The notes: generated by a model not told the origin, from the sequence alone. DNA of 64,000 nucleotides from Pipra filicauda (GCF_003945595.2 NW_024104620.1:3200001-3264000); one strand, 5' to 3'. Shown: positions 13,473-25,920, numbered from the stretch's first letter. Made by a program: numbers and translations.

Positions 13473-13508
13473 GCCAGTGCAGTTCCAATGCTGCCAGTGC
13501 AGTTCCAG
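13473..13508. repeat. 20-bp head-to-tail duplication
   Basis: The sequence gccagtgcagttcca occurs at 13473 and again at 13493, giving two adjacent units with a 20-bp period. Beyond these two copies the array does not continue. It appears to be a recent local duplication. Confidence 0.8.
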
Positions 13509-13749
13509 AATGACTAAATAAAAATCCAAGGATCCTCCAACACTTGAAAACTGGTTTGAGACTATCACAACACTTTGGAGACAGAAAAAGTCCCTTTTTT
13601 TTTAGATTACAAGAGTTTCTAACTTCAAAAATTAGAAGATATTATTCTTTGAATTAAACACTGTTTCCATACTATCTATACTGTGATGGTGCTTATTACT
13701 TAAAATAACTTCATTCACAAATGAGATAAATGTCAAAACTGTGTAAGAA

Positions 13750-13908
13750 TGGTTTGGGAACTGCACTGGCAACCTGGAAATGTTCAAGGCCAAGCTGGAT
13801 GGAGCTTTGAGTAATCTGATCTAGTGGAAGGTTTCCCTGCCCATGGCAGGGGAATCAGATGATCTTTAAGGTCCCTTCCAACCCAAACCATTCTGTGATT
13901 CTGTGATT
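13750..13908 (+). mobile_element. CR1 LINE, 5'-truncated 3' end
   Basis: The segment matches the 3' untranslated end of avian CR1 in sense orientation. It contains a ctggaaatgttcaaggccaa-type stretch, then aggtcccttccaacccaaac, and it ends in two near-identical attctgtgatt units at about 13891-13908, which is the typical CR1 terminus. The left border is blurred. As in most bird CR1 copies, only the last part survived 5' truncation, so no ORF2 is present. It is one of the main reasons to place the window in a bird. Confidence 0.93.
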
Positions 13909-16900
13909 TGAAATGTATGTGTTCTTCTGTGCTCAGTTAAGAGCCATATTACCTCTGAAAGTTTTCTCACAAGGTTGTGACTCCTTAGAGACTAGAGCTC
14001 AGATAGGTGACAAAATGTATTCGTCTTTGTCCTGAATCTCAACAGCATAATATTTATTAAAGCACTAATTTTTTAAAACAGAAATCTTTTCAGTTGTTGT
14101 AGTTGGAAGTATTTGTTTTCTTAAATGGATGTAATAGCCTTATTCAAAACATTTTTCATCCTGCTTAGCTTTTCCTAATATTTACATACAAATAAAAAAG
14201 GAAAGAGGCAAACCTGAGATGTAATGCATTGTTTGCTCCCTGCATGCAAGGGAAGATAATAACCAGTATCTTTTCCTGCCTGCATCACTTAGGAACTTGA
14301 CACAGCTGGCAGAGTAAGTGTTCAGATCGTGGACCAACTTTGATGTTGTACATTGTTATTAAACAATAGCTGGCATGGCTGTGTCACAGCAGGATATTGC
14401 ACTTACCGTTCAGCAGACCTGTTTTTACAGAAAGGGATCTCCTGCCTCTTTGCCCCAGGCCACAAAAACCTTTACTGCAGAGATGATGCTTTGGATCTCA
14501 AACAGTAGGAGGAACCTTGTGGTGTTGTATTGGCTTTTGGGAAGTTAGTAAAATAACATATACAGCTATTTTGGAAAATGACCACATGTTCTACATGCTC
14601 ACTACACAGTTCTGAGTCACAAGAAAAAAAAAAAAAGGCAAAAGAAACTATCCAAATGAAAAGAAAATGGTAAATATAACAATGAAAATCCCATTCAGTA
14701 GTGCTGTTTTATCTCTAAGAGATGGTTTATTCAGCAGCAGGTACCAATCCCCACAAGAAACATCTGCTATCAGAGGATTTTCAGGTACACCTTTGTTCAC
14801 TGCTCACTGAATTTGTGTCAGTATTATAATTCAGCAGGTTTCTGCTTTTCACACAACCCAGGATTAGCACTGACTTGGGCTGGAGGGCATTCAAGCTGCT
14901 TTTCTTCTTTTAGCTATATTTCTCTGTAAACATCTAATTGTTTCAAAAAGTGATGTACAGTATGCAAAAACCTGAATTCAATGCAAATAAGCCTGTGCAG
15001 CTCTAAACTTAACAGGTGTTCTCATTAGTGTAAGTAGACAAGGAACGATTCTTGAAAGTTTTATAAACACTTATAATCATGGCCAAATACAATACTATAA
15101 GTATAAAGATACTTACAACAACATCTCTTTTCTCTTATTGTGCAATCTCAGCGCTTATTAATAGGAGACATGTGTCCATAAATGAAATACTAAGAGCCAA
15201 CACTGGCTTCTTCCTGCAAATAATGTAGCTGTGAAATGCTCTGCTACTGATGAATAAATTTCTGGCTAAAATAAGAGTCAACAAAATGAAATCTTTACAC
15301 ATAGCACATATATATTTTAAATATATATCTTTGCCCGCTGTGAAAGCAGAGCATTCATTCTCCCTTTGATATTTTTGTTTGTTACAGGGACTTATCACGT
15401 TGAGTCTCACTCACATACATCATAAAGTGTTATAACATGCATATAAAATTGGACAGGAGGACCATTCATCACTAGGTATTGTCCAGCTGGTAAAACGAAG
15501 AAAGACAGGACTTCTCTGAGAAACCATTGCCAATATCTCTGTGTGTGGCTGTGTAATATATGACTTCAGATTGCAAAGGCAATAACAGTAAAATATTACC
15601 CCAAGGAGAAAAGTAACTTGCAGTAGGTATTCATACATTGCCTTTAGTATTCGTCTGTGGACAAAATGTACAATTGTCTATTCCCTGACTTCCCACTACG
15701 TGCAGACACGACTGAGTTGTGTCTTAATTATTATCTCCTGTTTCTCTGCTTTTACCAGTTTGGGGGCTACTTATTTCTTGCTCCCCAACACTGGTGACTT
15801 CCATTCTCCCCTGACTTTGGCTTGAAGGCTGTCAGAAGTCCATCCACGCTGCCCCGTGGCAAGGACAGCTCATCTGTGGGGCTGGAGCAGAGGGTAGCAC
15901 GGGCAGGGGGGACACGGCAGGCTGAACACAAGTGGCTGACATACAGGATGGTCATCTGCTGCCTGTCTCACGTTTCTCTTTCTGCTCTTTACCCTCTGAA
16001 GGAAACCCTTGCTTTCAGAGGTCAATCTCAGTATTCCAACTGTCTCGCACAGGGGAGAATACCAGTACGGCAGATCAGCAGGAAATACTTCCCAGTGTAT
16101 TCCCTGGATGTTTGGCAGAGAGTACTTTCTCTCCCTTACCTTCCCCTTTGCTCAAGTAGCATGTGCTTTCCTCTCATACACCTCCAAGGGCAGTAAGAAA
16201 TGAGACCTGGAGTGATGGGTGCATAAGGAAGAATGACAAGTTGTTCCTTGAAATCAATGACATATCCCAGTACCCCTGGACCTTTCCTCCTCCAGAGAAA
16301 CTCTGTGGATTTGAGCTCCTCTTCAAATCCAAGGAGGAGTTTTGGTGTCTCAGGACCTAATCAGCTTGGCTTGTGACCTCCTACTGTTTCAATATCTTCC
16401 ATAAAAGCAATAAAAATCAGTTCTTCAACTGAGATCCTTCACAGCCTAGAAGGAAAGGAAAATTTTACTTTATAGCACAGAAAGAAGACTTGATTCTCTC
16501 CTTGCTAGTATTAATGTAATTCAATTGTATACTAAGAGTTCATGGCACAGCAAAAGGGAAACTTTAGGCTCAAAGAATTTTTCTTCTTCTTAACTGTCCC
16601 AGAGTTCATTATTTTATTACTAAATTATGTTGAAGGACTTAGTCCCAGGAATTCACCATGAAAATAAATTATCTGTTCTCCACTGGTGCAATATAGTTTT
16701 ATTTAAAAATTTATTGTTTCTTGTAAGTTTGACCTCCAAATTTGAGACTGTCAAATCCATTTCAGAGCCACTGATGTGTATAATGCCAGCAGTAGTTTCA
16801 CTAGAAAGCAACTTATTGTATATGAGAAGGTTGTTTTGATATGATGACCCCACAAAGGTTCCCAGAGAATGGATGTGCAAATCAGTCATACCACAAGGCA

Positions 16901-19900
16901 ACACAATTGAGGAAATATCCTATAAACCTCTGGCAGCATTTGGTCTTACAATTTGTAATATTGCAGAAGTTGTGAAAACACAGGATCTGTTTGCTGCCTC
17001 TTTGCAATCCTTGGTTTTCACAGTCATTTTTACAGACTCAGAAAAAAACGGGGTAATTAAAACATAAGGTTCAACATCTTTAGATATGTAGAACATTTTC
17101 TGTTGCCTAAAACAAATATTCCCAAAGAAAGTATAAAACATTTTTCTGACTTGCAAAGTTTTTGCAGTCTATCATTTAAATTACTTAAATAAAGGGAGCT
17201 TTACTACTCCCAAAAGCTGAGAATATAACACCCGCCATGCATATTAGCTTGATCTTTTTGACAGACCAGAAAAGTGTTTGTGTGTGCCAATTAAAACAAA
17301 AATGGATCCCTAGTGGCTTGTTCCTCACACAACTTCTGAAGACTGCTATCATTGTATGCCGGGGTAACCCTGGATAAGGCGGCTCTCCAAAGTAAACAAA
17401 CTTTTCAAAACTTTCATGACAGATGGGGGTTACAAATGCATTTTAATAAGAGAGTTGCCAAAGCAACTTTTTTGCAATCAGCATATATTTACTTAACATC
17501 TAGCAACATTGGGAACACAAGGCAGATACTTTCTCACCAAATTTTTTAACAAATATCTTTTTCTTTTTTTTTGAAAGATTGGTTGAAGACCTTTTCTCTC
17601 AAGCTGATATTTCCCCATCACTTCCATGTTAACTTTGCTCGACATCCAAAGGACTGCTAGATGGGTGAAGCCAGACTGTAATAGGAGACAGACAATCTGC
17701 TTGATAATGAAATTTTTTTGGTAGTCATAAACATCTTAGAGTCCTTTAAGTAATTTAACTATCAGCATAACCATGACTACCTCTGTTTGATAGGCTGGAT
17801 CATAGAATGGATACATGATGCTGTACAAATATAATGCAGCTCAATACTGATCCTTTTTTTTCCTTCTATTTCCATTTTTTTACTATTAGATTCAGCTCAC
17901 CACAGTACAGCACAGAGAGATATTTTATTTATCCTTTCGGCTGCTCACTCATACAGCATAAACATGGCCAAGAGACTGGATTATCTGTGAGAAAGAACTT
18001 AAGATCAACTTCCAGAAATGCAGTTAGACTTTTGACATGTTTTTTTAAAACTTGCATAGCTCGGTCCCCATCTAACTCAAATCCAGTTAATTAAACCACT
18101 AAGGAACATAGTGTCTCCCAAATTTAATTAATTCTACTTCTACTGGGGGTGTGGACTCATAAGTATCTATGTTTTATGTGTTTATAATCAAGTTATATTA
18201 TATTCTAATGATTTTTTAAATTAATATTTAGAGAGAGAAAATTCCTAGTCTTCTTTCTTTCTTTTTTTTATTTTTTTGAATTGTCCTTTTGACTCTTTTC
18301 ACAGCTTCCCTGTCCCAGCCCTGGTGGCTGCCATGCAAATGGAGAGTAGCGTGTCCTGTGTTACATGGGCTGGGTGGATAGATCCCATCCAACAAAAATC
18401 TCTCAGGAAAACAGAGGGAAAAGCCAAGATTCCTCTTCATTATGGGGAATCAGGTTGATTAACATGATCAGAAAAAAAAATCACCACTTTGTGAGAGAGC
18501 AAGGTGAGATGAAGGGAGCAGTGGGAAGGCGGAAAAGTGTTAACTTTGGAGCTAGAAATGCTCCAGCGACTCACATTTCCTTTTTTTTCCTACACATATC
18601 AAGGGCAGCAATCCCAATGCACAGTGCAACAAGAGGAACACATTTTATTGAATTTCTGCACGCAGAGGTATCTGTCAATCCAAGTTTAAATCACTTAGTG
18701 TTCACCACAAGCTGTGTGAGTCCCAGGTGGCATCAAAATTTCAGTTTTCTGCACTGAATCTTGCACTGGATTAGCAACTGCTGAAGTTTCCACGCTCCAA
18801 AAGCATCCAATAATCCAACATCGAACCATTGGGGTAGGATACATGAAGCTTCACCCCAACAGTCCACCAACTTGAACAATGACTTGTTTCAGTATTTGGC
18901 TGAAATAAGAACTGTGAGATGTTTTTTTGGTGGCCATGCATGAGCTATACCTGAACCACACACTTCCCAAGTTGCTCCCTCTGCTCCCTTTTGCTCGCTG
19001 CAGGGTACAGACTAAGTTTTTTTTGCTGCATTTCTCCTTCCCCACAGGATTCTTCACTTCCTGTGTTAAGGTTTGTTCTTGGCATTGTCTGAAAATAGTT
19101 CATCACTGCAAATAATAGTTCTGGCCACCAGAGATGCATAGGTACACTTTGAAGTGGGTGAATCAATAGGACGGGTTTGAATTTTTGTTTTGCTATGTGA
19201 ATATATCGCCCTTTCCCATATCTCCGTAGAGTGCCTATCAGTAGGATTGCTAAAATTGCCTCCATCCCTGTTCTGCAGTTAAAATAAATTTAAGAATTAA
19301 TGTATCTATAGAAATGCATATTGGTAATGAACTAGAGGGTTATCCTGAAGGAGACATTTTTCACAGCAGTGTAGCAATCCTCAGACCTGACTTTGCAGGA
19401 AAACTATGGACAGAAGACCCTGGGCTAATCTCATGGCACTTTTCTGGGTTTTATCTGCTGTTTTTCATTGGTATAAGCATACTCTGAAATGGAACAGTCT
19501 CTAAGACACATTCCAAAAGGTGATCCAGGTGACCTCTAAAGGTTTGGAAGTCCTGGAGGAACACAGCCATGCTCTGCACTATAGTATGTCCCAATGCATA
19601 ACCTAGCACAGCAAAAATATATAATTTATAGGATTTTTAAGAACTGGTGATCCTAGGTAGCATCCAAAGTATATTTATATATTATAAAATAGTAAAGGTA
19701 TTAATTAGATAGAGTGTCCTTTATTTCTTAAGGCTACAAGGATATCTTTCTGTTTAATAATTTAGGACCTTGTTGAACACCACCTTGGTACATCATTAAA
19801 CTGACATGCAAAAGAAGCTCAAGCCTCCATTTGCAGCTTTATAAGGTGACAAGAGAAACCCTTAATAAGCCACAAATAGAATATCAGAAAAAGTGTTTCA

Positions 19901-21493
19901 CACCTGCCCCTCTCACCACTTCCCACACGGTGTTGGCAGCCCAGCAGTGCATTGAATTTAGCACACATTTACCTGTGGCGAGCCTGTATTTTCAGAGGAT
20001 CAATGCTTAGCAGCAGGACAGGATAAAACTACTGTGCGAGTGAATTCACCCTTTGAAGTAATTTTTCCAAGGTGTTGTAGCAAAAATAGAGGGAATCCAG
20101 GCAGCCTGGCTCTCCTATAGCCAACCTGAAGGGCATGGCAAACCAGAGCATTGATGTCAGTTGTCATTCCTCATGGGTATTTATTGCTGACAGCAGCAGC
20201 ATCATTCTGCCTGGTAAGGTAATGCTAATTCCAGACTGTAGCCTTTGCAAAAATGAGAGAGGTATTTAAATAAGTGAAGTACCTGGCACAATGGAGTCTG
20301 GCAGCTCTAGATAGAGCACTTCATTTTCTTTTTTTTTTTCCCCCAGATTTGTCTTTCATTTGTTTCCCTGGCCCCTCTGTTTATTTCAGCAGTGCCTGAC
20401 ACAGGGATGGTGTGTTAACAGGCCTTAATATTGAACAATTTCTGCTTGTTGTTAGTTATACATCATTTAGGGCTGTGATCATAAATTGTTCAATCACGAG
20501 GTTTAGTCAAAACCAGCATTCTTCACTGATGTCTTTTCCCAAGGGTGTTGAAAATTTGATTGTTCAAAGTGCAAATATGGTTTAGCAATCCCTTCCAAGA
20601 GCCATTTATCAGAAATCCTAAGGAGGTAATATATAAAAGTGGGATAGAAAACCTGCACATTAAATGGGATTTACCAGCCAAAGCCTTTGGAACTGCTTGC
20701 CTGTGAATGACTGGAGTGGAGCAGAACAAAGTCAATTACTGACTGTAATTAAGGAGTGGATGCATTTAAACTGTAGAGAGCAGTAGCAGTCTTCTTGAAA
20801 CTGTCTAGTTACTCTGAAGATTAGTCTGAGGAAAGAAAGAAAAGGACCTGAACTACATCTTACAGAAAGTATATTTTAAATGAATTCTCTTCCCTCCATT
20901 CTATGATCTGTTTTTACAGATTTGCTCATAAAACACTGATAATATATGATTATCAAAATAACACATTCAGACAAAGAAACTTTCAACATGTATTTTGCTT
21001 TGGTCTTGTTAGCAATGGAGTATCTCTTTTGCATATCATACAGTGCAAATATTTATGCAGTGCTGAATACTTGTATTTTAATAAAGCCTGAATTTACTGA
21101 ACGGAAGGCTGAACTATGTTGTGTCCTTTTTAAGCCTTCAAAATACAGTAAATCTAATTACATATGTTGCTCTTACTTTGAAAATGTTATTCCATTTTAT
21201 AATTTTAATAATGATTTGTTTATACTGCGAGAGAGGCATTAGATTGAATTGTTGCCTGTGTTTAGTCTAATTCATATCTGCATGTATACATTAATAAATT
21301 GTGATATCATATCATACATTTTGAACTCAAGCCTTGCCGTGTGAGCTGGGCACAGAACTGGAGGTCAGCTCTTTCTACTGCTCACCTTAAGCTGAATTTT
21401 GACCTTTTATATCCTTTCTATAAAGGGAAGGGTGAGTGTGTGAGTAGCGATTAACATTATATCTTGTGGACTAATAAGGGAATTAAAAGTCCC

Positions 21494-21916
21494 CTAATAA
21501 ATAACTGTCCTATGTGCATGGGGAGCAATGGGGTGGCTGGAGTTTGCTCCTAACGGGTGTAGAAGGGACAGGATGGTATGAACATCTGCAGCCAGGCAGC
21601 GCCCGAGCCAGGGGACCATTCCCACATTCTCCACAGTGCTCTCACAGGATGTCTCCACTGGAGCTGCACTGACGGGATTTTCCTTAATGCTGATGACTTT
21701 GGAAACCTTCCTTGCAGGCATTTCCTCAATAAAGGCAGGGTTTTGGACAATTAATGAGACATTAAGCTGTTGTTTTGTTTTTTTAGGTTTTTTTCTTGGT
21801 AGTATTTCAGTTTTAAGGAAGATGCAGGGAGTACCCAGGCTGGTGAGGATCTGCTGTTTCTTTTTTGCTTCAGTAAAAACTCTTGACACGGTGGAGATGC
21901 AGTGAACAGTAGCACT
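21494..21916 (-). other. Antisense open frame of 140 codons, origin unknown
   Basis: On the minus strand a frame is open from just after a TGA at 21919-21917 to a TAG at 21496-21494. Its predicted peptide has a mixed, protein-like composition: a Lys-rich first half (EAKKKQQ, PRKKPKKTKQQ) and then a less biased Ser/Val/Pro/Glu stretch. The first half has no ATG, and an early GTG is not a plausible vertebrate start. I see no good 3' splice site at its left edge. I do not recognise the family. It could be a decayed retrocopy fragment, an exon of an antisense transcript, or chance. Confidence 0.15.
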
Positions 21917-22463
21917 TCATGTTGATGGATTTACATAAATAGGCTGTGCTAGGTCTTAATGGCTTTACTCTGCTTTTCCTCAAACTTTGGTCAGAAGGAA
22001 ATCTCTATTGTCCACTATGTTCAGTTGTTGTCTGAAAAAAAAAACTGAATAGGTTTTGGTGAATAATACCATGTTCCAGTGAACATCCCAACATGCAGAC
22101 ATAACCTGTATCCCCAAAACACTGAAACTCAACTGTCCAATTCCGAAATGTGGATGTTACATTTTGCACAAGCAACTCTTAATAACAAGAAAATAAGAAA
22201 AAATTTTGGTTTCGGTGCTGACAGGAGCTGAGCTACTTTGGAGTGTGGGCATGATGAGCTCCTGTCCCTTCCAAAATGTAGGGGGGTTGTAGTCCTTCAT
22301 TCACCTGTCTGCAAACACAGACAGCTGTTTTGTCTTGCTTATGCTCTGTGGCCTCAAGCACCTGGACTGCTGAATAATTCTGGGGCAAAGCCTCAGTTTT
22401 GCCATCTGTAAAATGATCGTTTCAACCTGTTGTGTGAAGTACCTGGAGGTTTCCTCTGGGGAA

Positions 22464-22483
22464 ATATATAGATAGATAGATAT
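22464..22483. repeat. TAGA tetranucleotide repeat
   Basis: About four TAGA units follow a short TATA stretch. It is a minor intronic microsatellite with no sign of function. Confidence 0.8.
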
Positions 22484-23245
22484 GTAAAATAAAAAATGAT
22501 GTATCATTACTATCCCAGTGGTTTACAGAAGTTCAGACCAACAGCATATACATGCATATTTCCACCAAATATTAGGTTAGGCACTGAAATAGCATTATCA
22601 GGGGATTGAATGTTCTTTTGATAAATATTCCCAGTGAGTGGGTCAAAAATGTAAATCGACTTCTATGCAGACAAACTGGGGATTTTTTTTTTCATGATAA
22701 ATGGGCTCCTAATTACTCTGCTGCGGCCATCTTTGATGGTAATTTTTTTTTTAATGTGGAAGAGTGACATTATTAATTTTACCAAAGTGCTTGGAAGTGG
22801 ACTCCGGAATTTCAGGTGTATAATATATGTGCAAATTCGAGAATGATGGTACCAGACATAAAAATAATAATACTAAAATAGAAAACTGCAAATAGCAAGA
22901 AATAATTCTCTTATTGCATTCATTTCTTTTCAGGGTGCTCTAATTTCATTTGAACTGTGTCTTACCGCACTGAGTTTCCTGGCTTTCCTTAACTTTTGTC
23001 ACATTCCCATTATTTTTGCACTATTTGCGTTCGGTGGTTGCATTGCTGAGACAATATCTCGTTTGTTGTGACATATTCAAAACAGTTTTCAGACAGAGGT
23101 TCAAAACTCCTCAGTAAGTCAGCACTCCAGCAGATAATTCTTGGTACAAAGGAAGAGCACTTGGGGGACATAGGAGGGAAAACAGAGGAAAATCATCTGT
23201 CTGGTGTGTGCTTTACTTACCTGTGTGTGTCCATGCTCTTCCCAG

Positions 23246-23344
23246 ATCACGACAGTGTCAGGAAATGAGTTCCTCCTCCAGTCGGATATCGACTTTCTCA
23301 TATTGGATTGGTTCCACGCTATCAAAAATGCAATTGACAGATTG
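23246..23344 (+). CDS. ARHGAP15: ARHGAP15 coding exon: last strand and helix of the PH domain
   Basis: This 99-nt exon (33 codons, phase 0 at both ends) encodes a peptide starting ITTVSGNEFLLQ and ending in FHAIKNAIDRL. The Trp in LDWFHAIK and the amphipathic segment around it fit the conserved C-terminal helix of a PH domain; the preceding VSGNEFLLQSD fits the last strands. In ARHGAP15 the PH domain binds membrane phosphoinositides and recruits the GAP to the membrane, where it acts on Rac. The acceptor ends cttcccag after a T/C-rich stretch, with a candidate branch point cttac at 23216-23220; the donor is TTG|gtatgt. The match to my memory of ARHGAP15 is nearly residue for residue, which sets it apart from ARHGAP9, 12 and 27. 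The rest of the PH domain is upstream of the window. Confidence 0.95.
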
Positions 23345-24359
23345 GTATGTATTTGTTTTGGCTGTTACCTTTATTAATTAAGATGTAGCAATTTCAACTT
23401 CATTTGCTCAGGCATCTCTACAGGTTTTAGGCAGTCAGCAGCTAGCTAGACGTTCCCTTCTCTGAAGGACATAAAAATATGTATGCAAATCTACTAAAAA
23501 ATGTCAGATAAACAAGGTTGTTGCACAAAAATGTCATTTGATTCTTGCCTCAAAACGGAACGCTACATTTATTTCTCTGAAATAACAAGGACGTTGGCTT
23601 GCTGAGGGTTGTAAAAGCACACAAGCACTTAATAACTAATGAATTTCTGCTTTTTCTGTTTATGCAGCCTACAGTATATAATCTTCAATAGAACTATTAA
23701 TACATTTGAGCCTTTTATGAATTTTTGTATTACTTATTCACAAGAATAACACTAGCAAATAATATTCCTTTGTAACTGATTGCTGTTATTCTCCCAGGAA
23801 GGCTGGGGGTTTTCTACTAGAAGTAAGCAGGGTTGCGTTTTATTAAAACAGTTTTTAATTACCAAACCAGCTTCAGCTGTAGCTTTTTCTTTCTTTTTTG
23901 CCACTCTCAGTACAAAATCCAAATGTCTTCCTGCTATCTCTGCCTGATCCAAGAACAATTATTTTTTTTTTTAGAGGGCACTGACTTTCCTTGTTCACTG
24001 CAGAATCTGGTGAGAGAAAAATATCCCCATTTCTTGCATTTTTCAGTGGTTTTGCTGCAGTGGAATTTGCAGCCTCTTTGAAAGGGTTAATCTCAACACA
24101 GCTACTGTTTCCTTAAAGAGCTACAAACATTCTATTACCCTGAGGCTATAATCAGCCAAGGAAAGTTTGATCTGATGATGTATGTCTTCATATTGTGCAT
24201 TTCATTGGGTGTGTGGGGATATTGATATCCGACTGAAGATTTTGGGGTGGAGTTTTCCACGGAGAGTCAGAAAAAAAAAAATTTTTTTTGGCATATTATT
24301 CAGCTAAACATCCAATAGACTTGATTATATATATTATTTTTAGTGTAGCTATAGTAATA

Positions 24360-24580
24360 TCGTGGCATCAGAGCCACAGCAGCAGCAGCTGGTGGGGCAC
24401 AGCTGGCCCATGGCTGGGGCAGGGCTGGTCCTGGCCGAGGTTCTGCTCTGCCGTGTGCGCAGGACAGGATGTCACCACCCAGCACTCCGTGGCCACTTCA
24501 TCCCTGTCATCTCATTCAGTTTTAAAACTTTGAACGAGCGTGGAAAGCCTGGCAGCTCTCCGGGCTGTTGGGATGGCTGA
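24360..24580. other. GC-rich patch in the short intron
   Basis: About 220 bp are markedly richer in G and C than the AT-rich flanks. The patch starts with a CAG-repeat-like agcagcagcag stretch and contains several CpG sites (for example at gccgaggtt, gccgtgtgcgc and ctccgtgg). Open frames run through it on both strands without splice sites. I recognise no transposon. A small regulatory element or a remnant of an unrecognised insertion are both possible. Confidence 0.3.
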
Positions 24581-25142
24581 ATCTCACCTGACCAAATGCC
24601 ATGGGAAGAGACGTGGCTTTAGCTGAAACAGCAGCTCCTTTTTTCGTTTATTCTTTTGCTTCTTTTCCCCGTTAATTTTCACGTTGTCTGCCAGAGAATT
24701 AGAGAAAGAGAGAAGCCCCCCAACTGCTTCCTAAGCTTAAACCAGCAGAATTCAACCCCAAATTTGCAATGATATTTGAAACAATTGTGCTTGTAAGAAT
24801 ATTTACTGTAACTATCTAAATCAGAAAGGCAATTTAAACGCCCTTCCTCTTTGCCAGCATTTGGAAGTAGCCTGCAATGTGGAAATAATTTTGGTCTCTA
24901 AAGCCTAAAGAAGCAGGCCTTTTGTTTTCCTCACTTAAATGGGAATTTATCTCAGAAATTAAGATCAGTCTGTCAGGGCCATAAAAGCTCTGCCATATGA
25001 CAAATTTTGCATTACACTTTCCTTAAATTATATACTCCCTGCACACTTGCTCTGTGTGTGTCTGTGAGCTTCTGTACTGGCATTCTGGAATCTCTTGCTT
25101 CATTCTTACAAATAATCATTTTATTAAAAGCATACACATATG

Positions 25143-25161
25143 TATATATATATATATATAT
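25143..25161. repeat. TA microsatellite beside a 3' splice site
   Basis: About nine TA units end only 11-12 nt before the exon that begins at 25173. The polypyrimidine stretch left between repeat and exon is just ttcttttccc. The branch point must therefore lie within the repeat or just upstream of it (for example around the cata/tacac words at 25131-25140). Length change here could alter splicing; that is inference. Confidence 0.85.
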
Positions 25162-25172
25162 TCTTTTCCCAG

Positions 25173-25299
25173 CCAAAAGAACAGAGAATTACATCGAGAA
25201 ATTTGGAGTTCAAACTCAGAAGATCCTCCAGCATCGAATTACTGAATAGCTTAGACACTGAATCCAAAGAGCCAAAGCCTGAACACAGAAAATCTTTAA
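25173..25299 (+). CDS. ARHGAP15: ARHGAP15 coding exon: linker between PH and RhoGAP domains
   Basis: This 127-nt exon enters in phase 0 and leaves in phase 1 (42 codons plus one base). It encodes a polar linker starting PKEQ, with SRNLEFKLRRSSSIELLNS in the middle and EPKPEHRKSL at the end. The run RRSSS and the RKS near the end are basic-Ser motifs of the kind often phosphorylated, but that role is inferred. The same layout (SRNLE, RSSS.ELL, KPEHRKSL) is what I recall from mammalian ARHGAP15, with the middle more variable, as expected for an unstructured linker. The acceptor is ttttcccag directly after a TA microsatellite, and the donor is TTAA|gtaagg. Read-through into the intron stops after a short Phe-rich tail. 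Confidence 0.93.
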
Positions 25300-25892
25300 G
25301 TAAGGCTTTTTTCTTTCCTCATTTTTCTTTCCTTTTTTTTTTTTCTTTCCTTTTTAAATAACTATGCCATTACAGGCTAAGATAATTTTTATTACATACA
25401 GAATGTAAGGAAGATCACTGAGAATTTTAAAACTGAATATGTTCTGCGCTGATATACATAACTTGCATTTAAGTAAAGACAGTTACTAGCTCCACACTTT
25501 TAAAGGGTGACACTCTCTCCTAAGCAAAATAAATTTGTTTAGGAGCAAAGACATTTATTTAAGCCATTTATTTTTAAAAATAAGCAACATGAGCCCTACG
25601 TTAATGGTCTGTTGCAGTTGCTTTGTTTCCATTTTAGTAAAATACCTAAAATTGCCAGAGTAATTTTGTCTGTTGTGTATTTATACACTGAATTGCTGAA
25701 AGAATTGACATATCCTCTGCAGCCGACAATCAGTGATATATCTATAATTTTATGGAAGATAAATTTCAGGGTTTGATGTTGGTTTTTGTCAGTGTGATTA
25801 GCAAAGAAAGTGATCTAAAACTGGAAGGGCTGTGCTTTTACTCCACTGAAAAGACTTTCCCAGTCTGTGCCGAGATGCTTGTGACATCGTGG

Positions 25893-25920
25893 GCAGCAGC
25901 CGCAGGAGCTGCTGCTGCTG
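25893..25920. repeat. CAG/CTG hairpin
   Basis: GCAGCAGC at 25893-25900 is followed after a few bases by GCTGCTGCTGCTG, so the strand can fold back on itself. It is a small inverted trinucleotide repeat in otherwise unremarkable intronic sequence. Confidence 0.6.

Larger units (their letters stand above)
1..23245 (+). other. ARHGAP15: ARHGAP15 intron, 3' part of a long intron (5' end outside window)
   Basis: This stretch precedes the first recognised exon. I read it for the earlier PH-domain and N-terminal ARHGAP15 exons and found no frame that matches with splice sites. Because the first exon starts in phase 0 in the middle of the PH domain, at least one coding exon must lie further upstream, so this is inferred to be one intron. 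It is mostly AT-rich unique sequence. The items I can name inside it are listed separately: a C/T-rich tract, an A-rich block, CpG-containing patches, a CA repeat, short duplications, one CR1 copy and a TAGA repeat. Nothing else was recognised. The many short open frames have no splice sites or protein signature. An unrecognised noncoding exon cannot be excluded. Confidence 0.75.
23345..25172 (+). other. ARHGAP15: ARHGAP15 intron, 1.8 kb
   Basis: This is the shortest complete intron in the window. It runs from donor gtatgt to acceptor ttcttttcccag. Most of it is AT-rich unique sequence. It holds one GC-rich patch (24360-24580) and a TA repeat beside the acceptor, both listed separately. Read-through from the upstream exon reaches stop codons quickly, so retention would truncate the protein. 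Confidence 0.93.

Noticed and set aside
17793..17820. Short CR1-like words (ggatcatagaatgg)
   Set aside because: Only a few matching bases and no adjoining CR1 sequence.
18365..18757. 130-codon + strand frame
   Set aside because: No protein-like motifs and it crosses simple T-rich sequence. Considered chance.
1..23245. Upstream PH-domain exons of ARHGAP15
   Set aside because: No frame resembling the KEGYLQK, KKLRKNW or EWAKEKSSRK segments with splice sites was seen; presumably upstream of the window.
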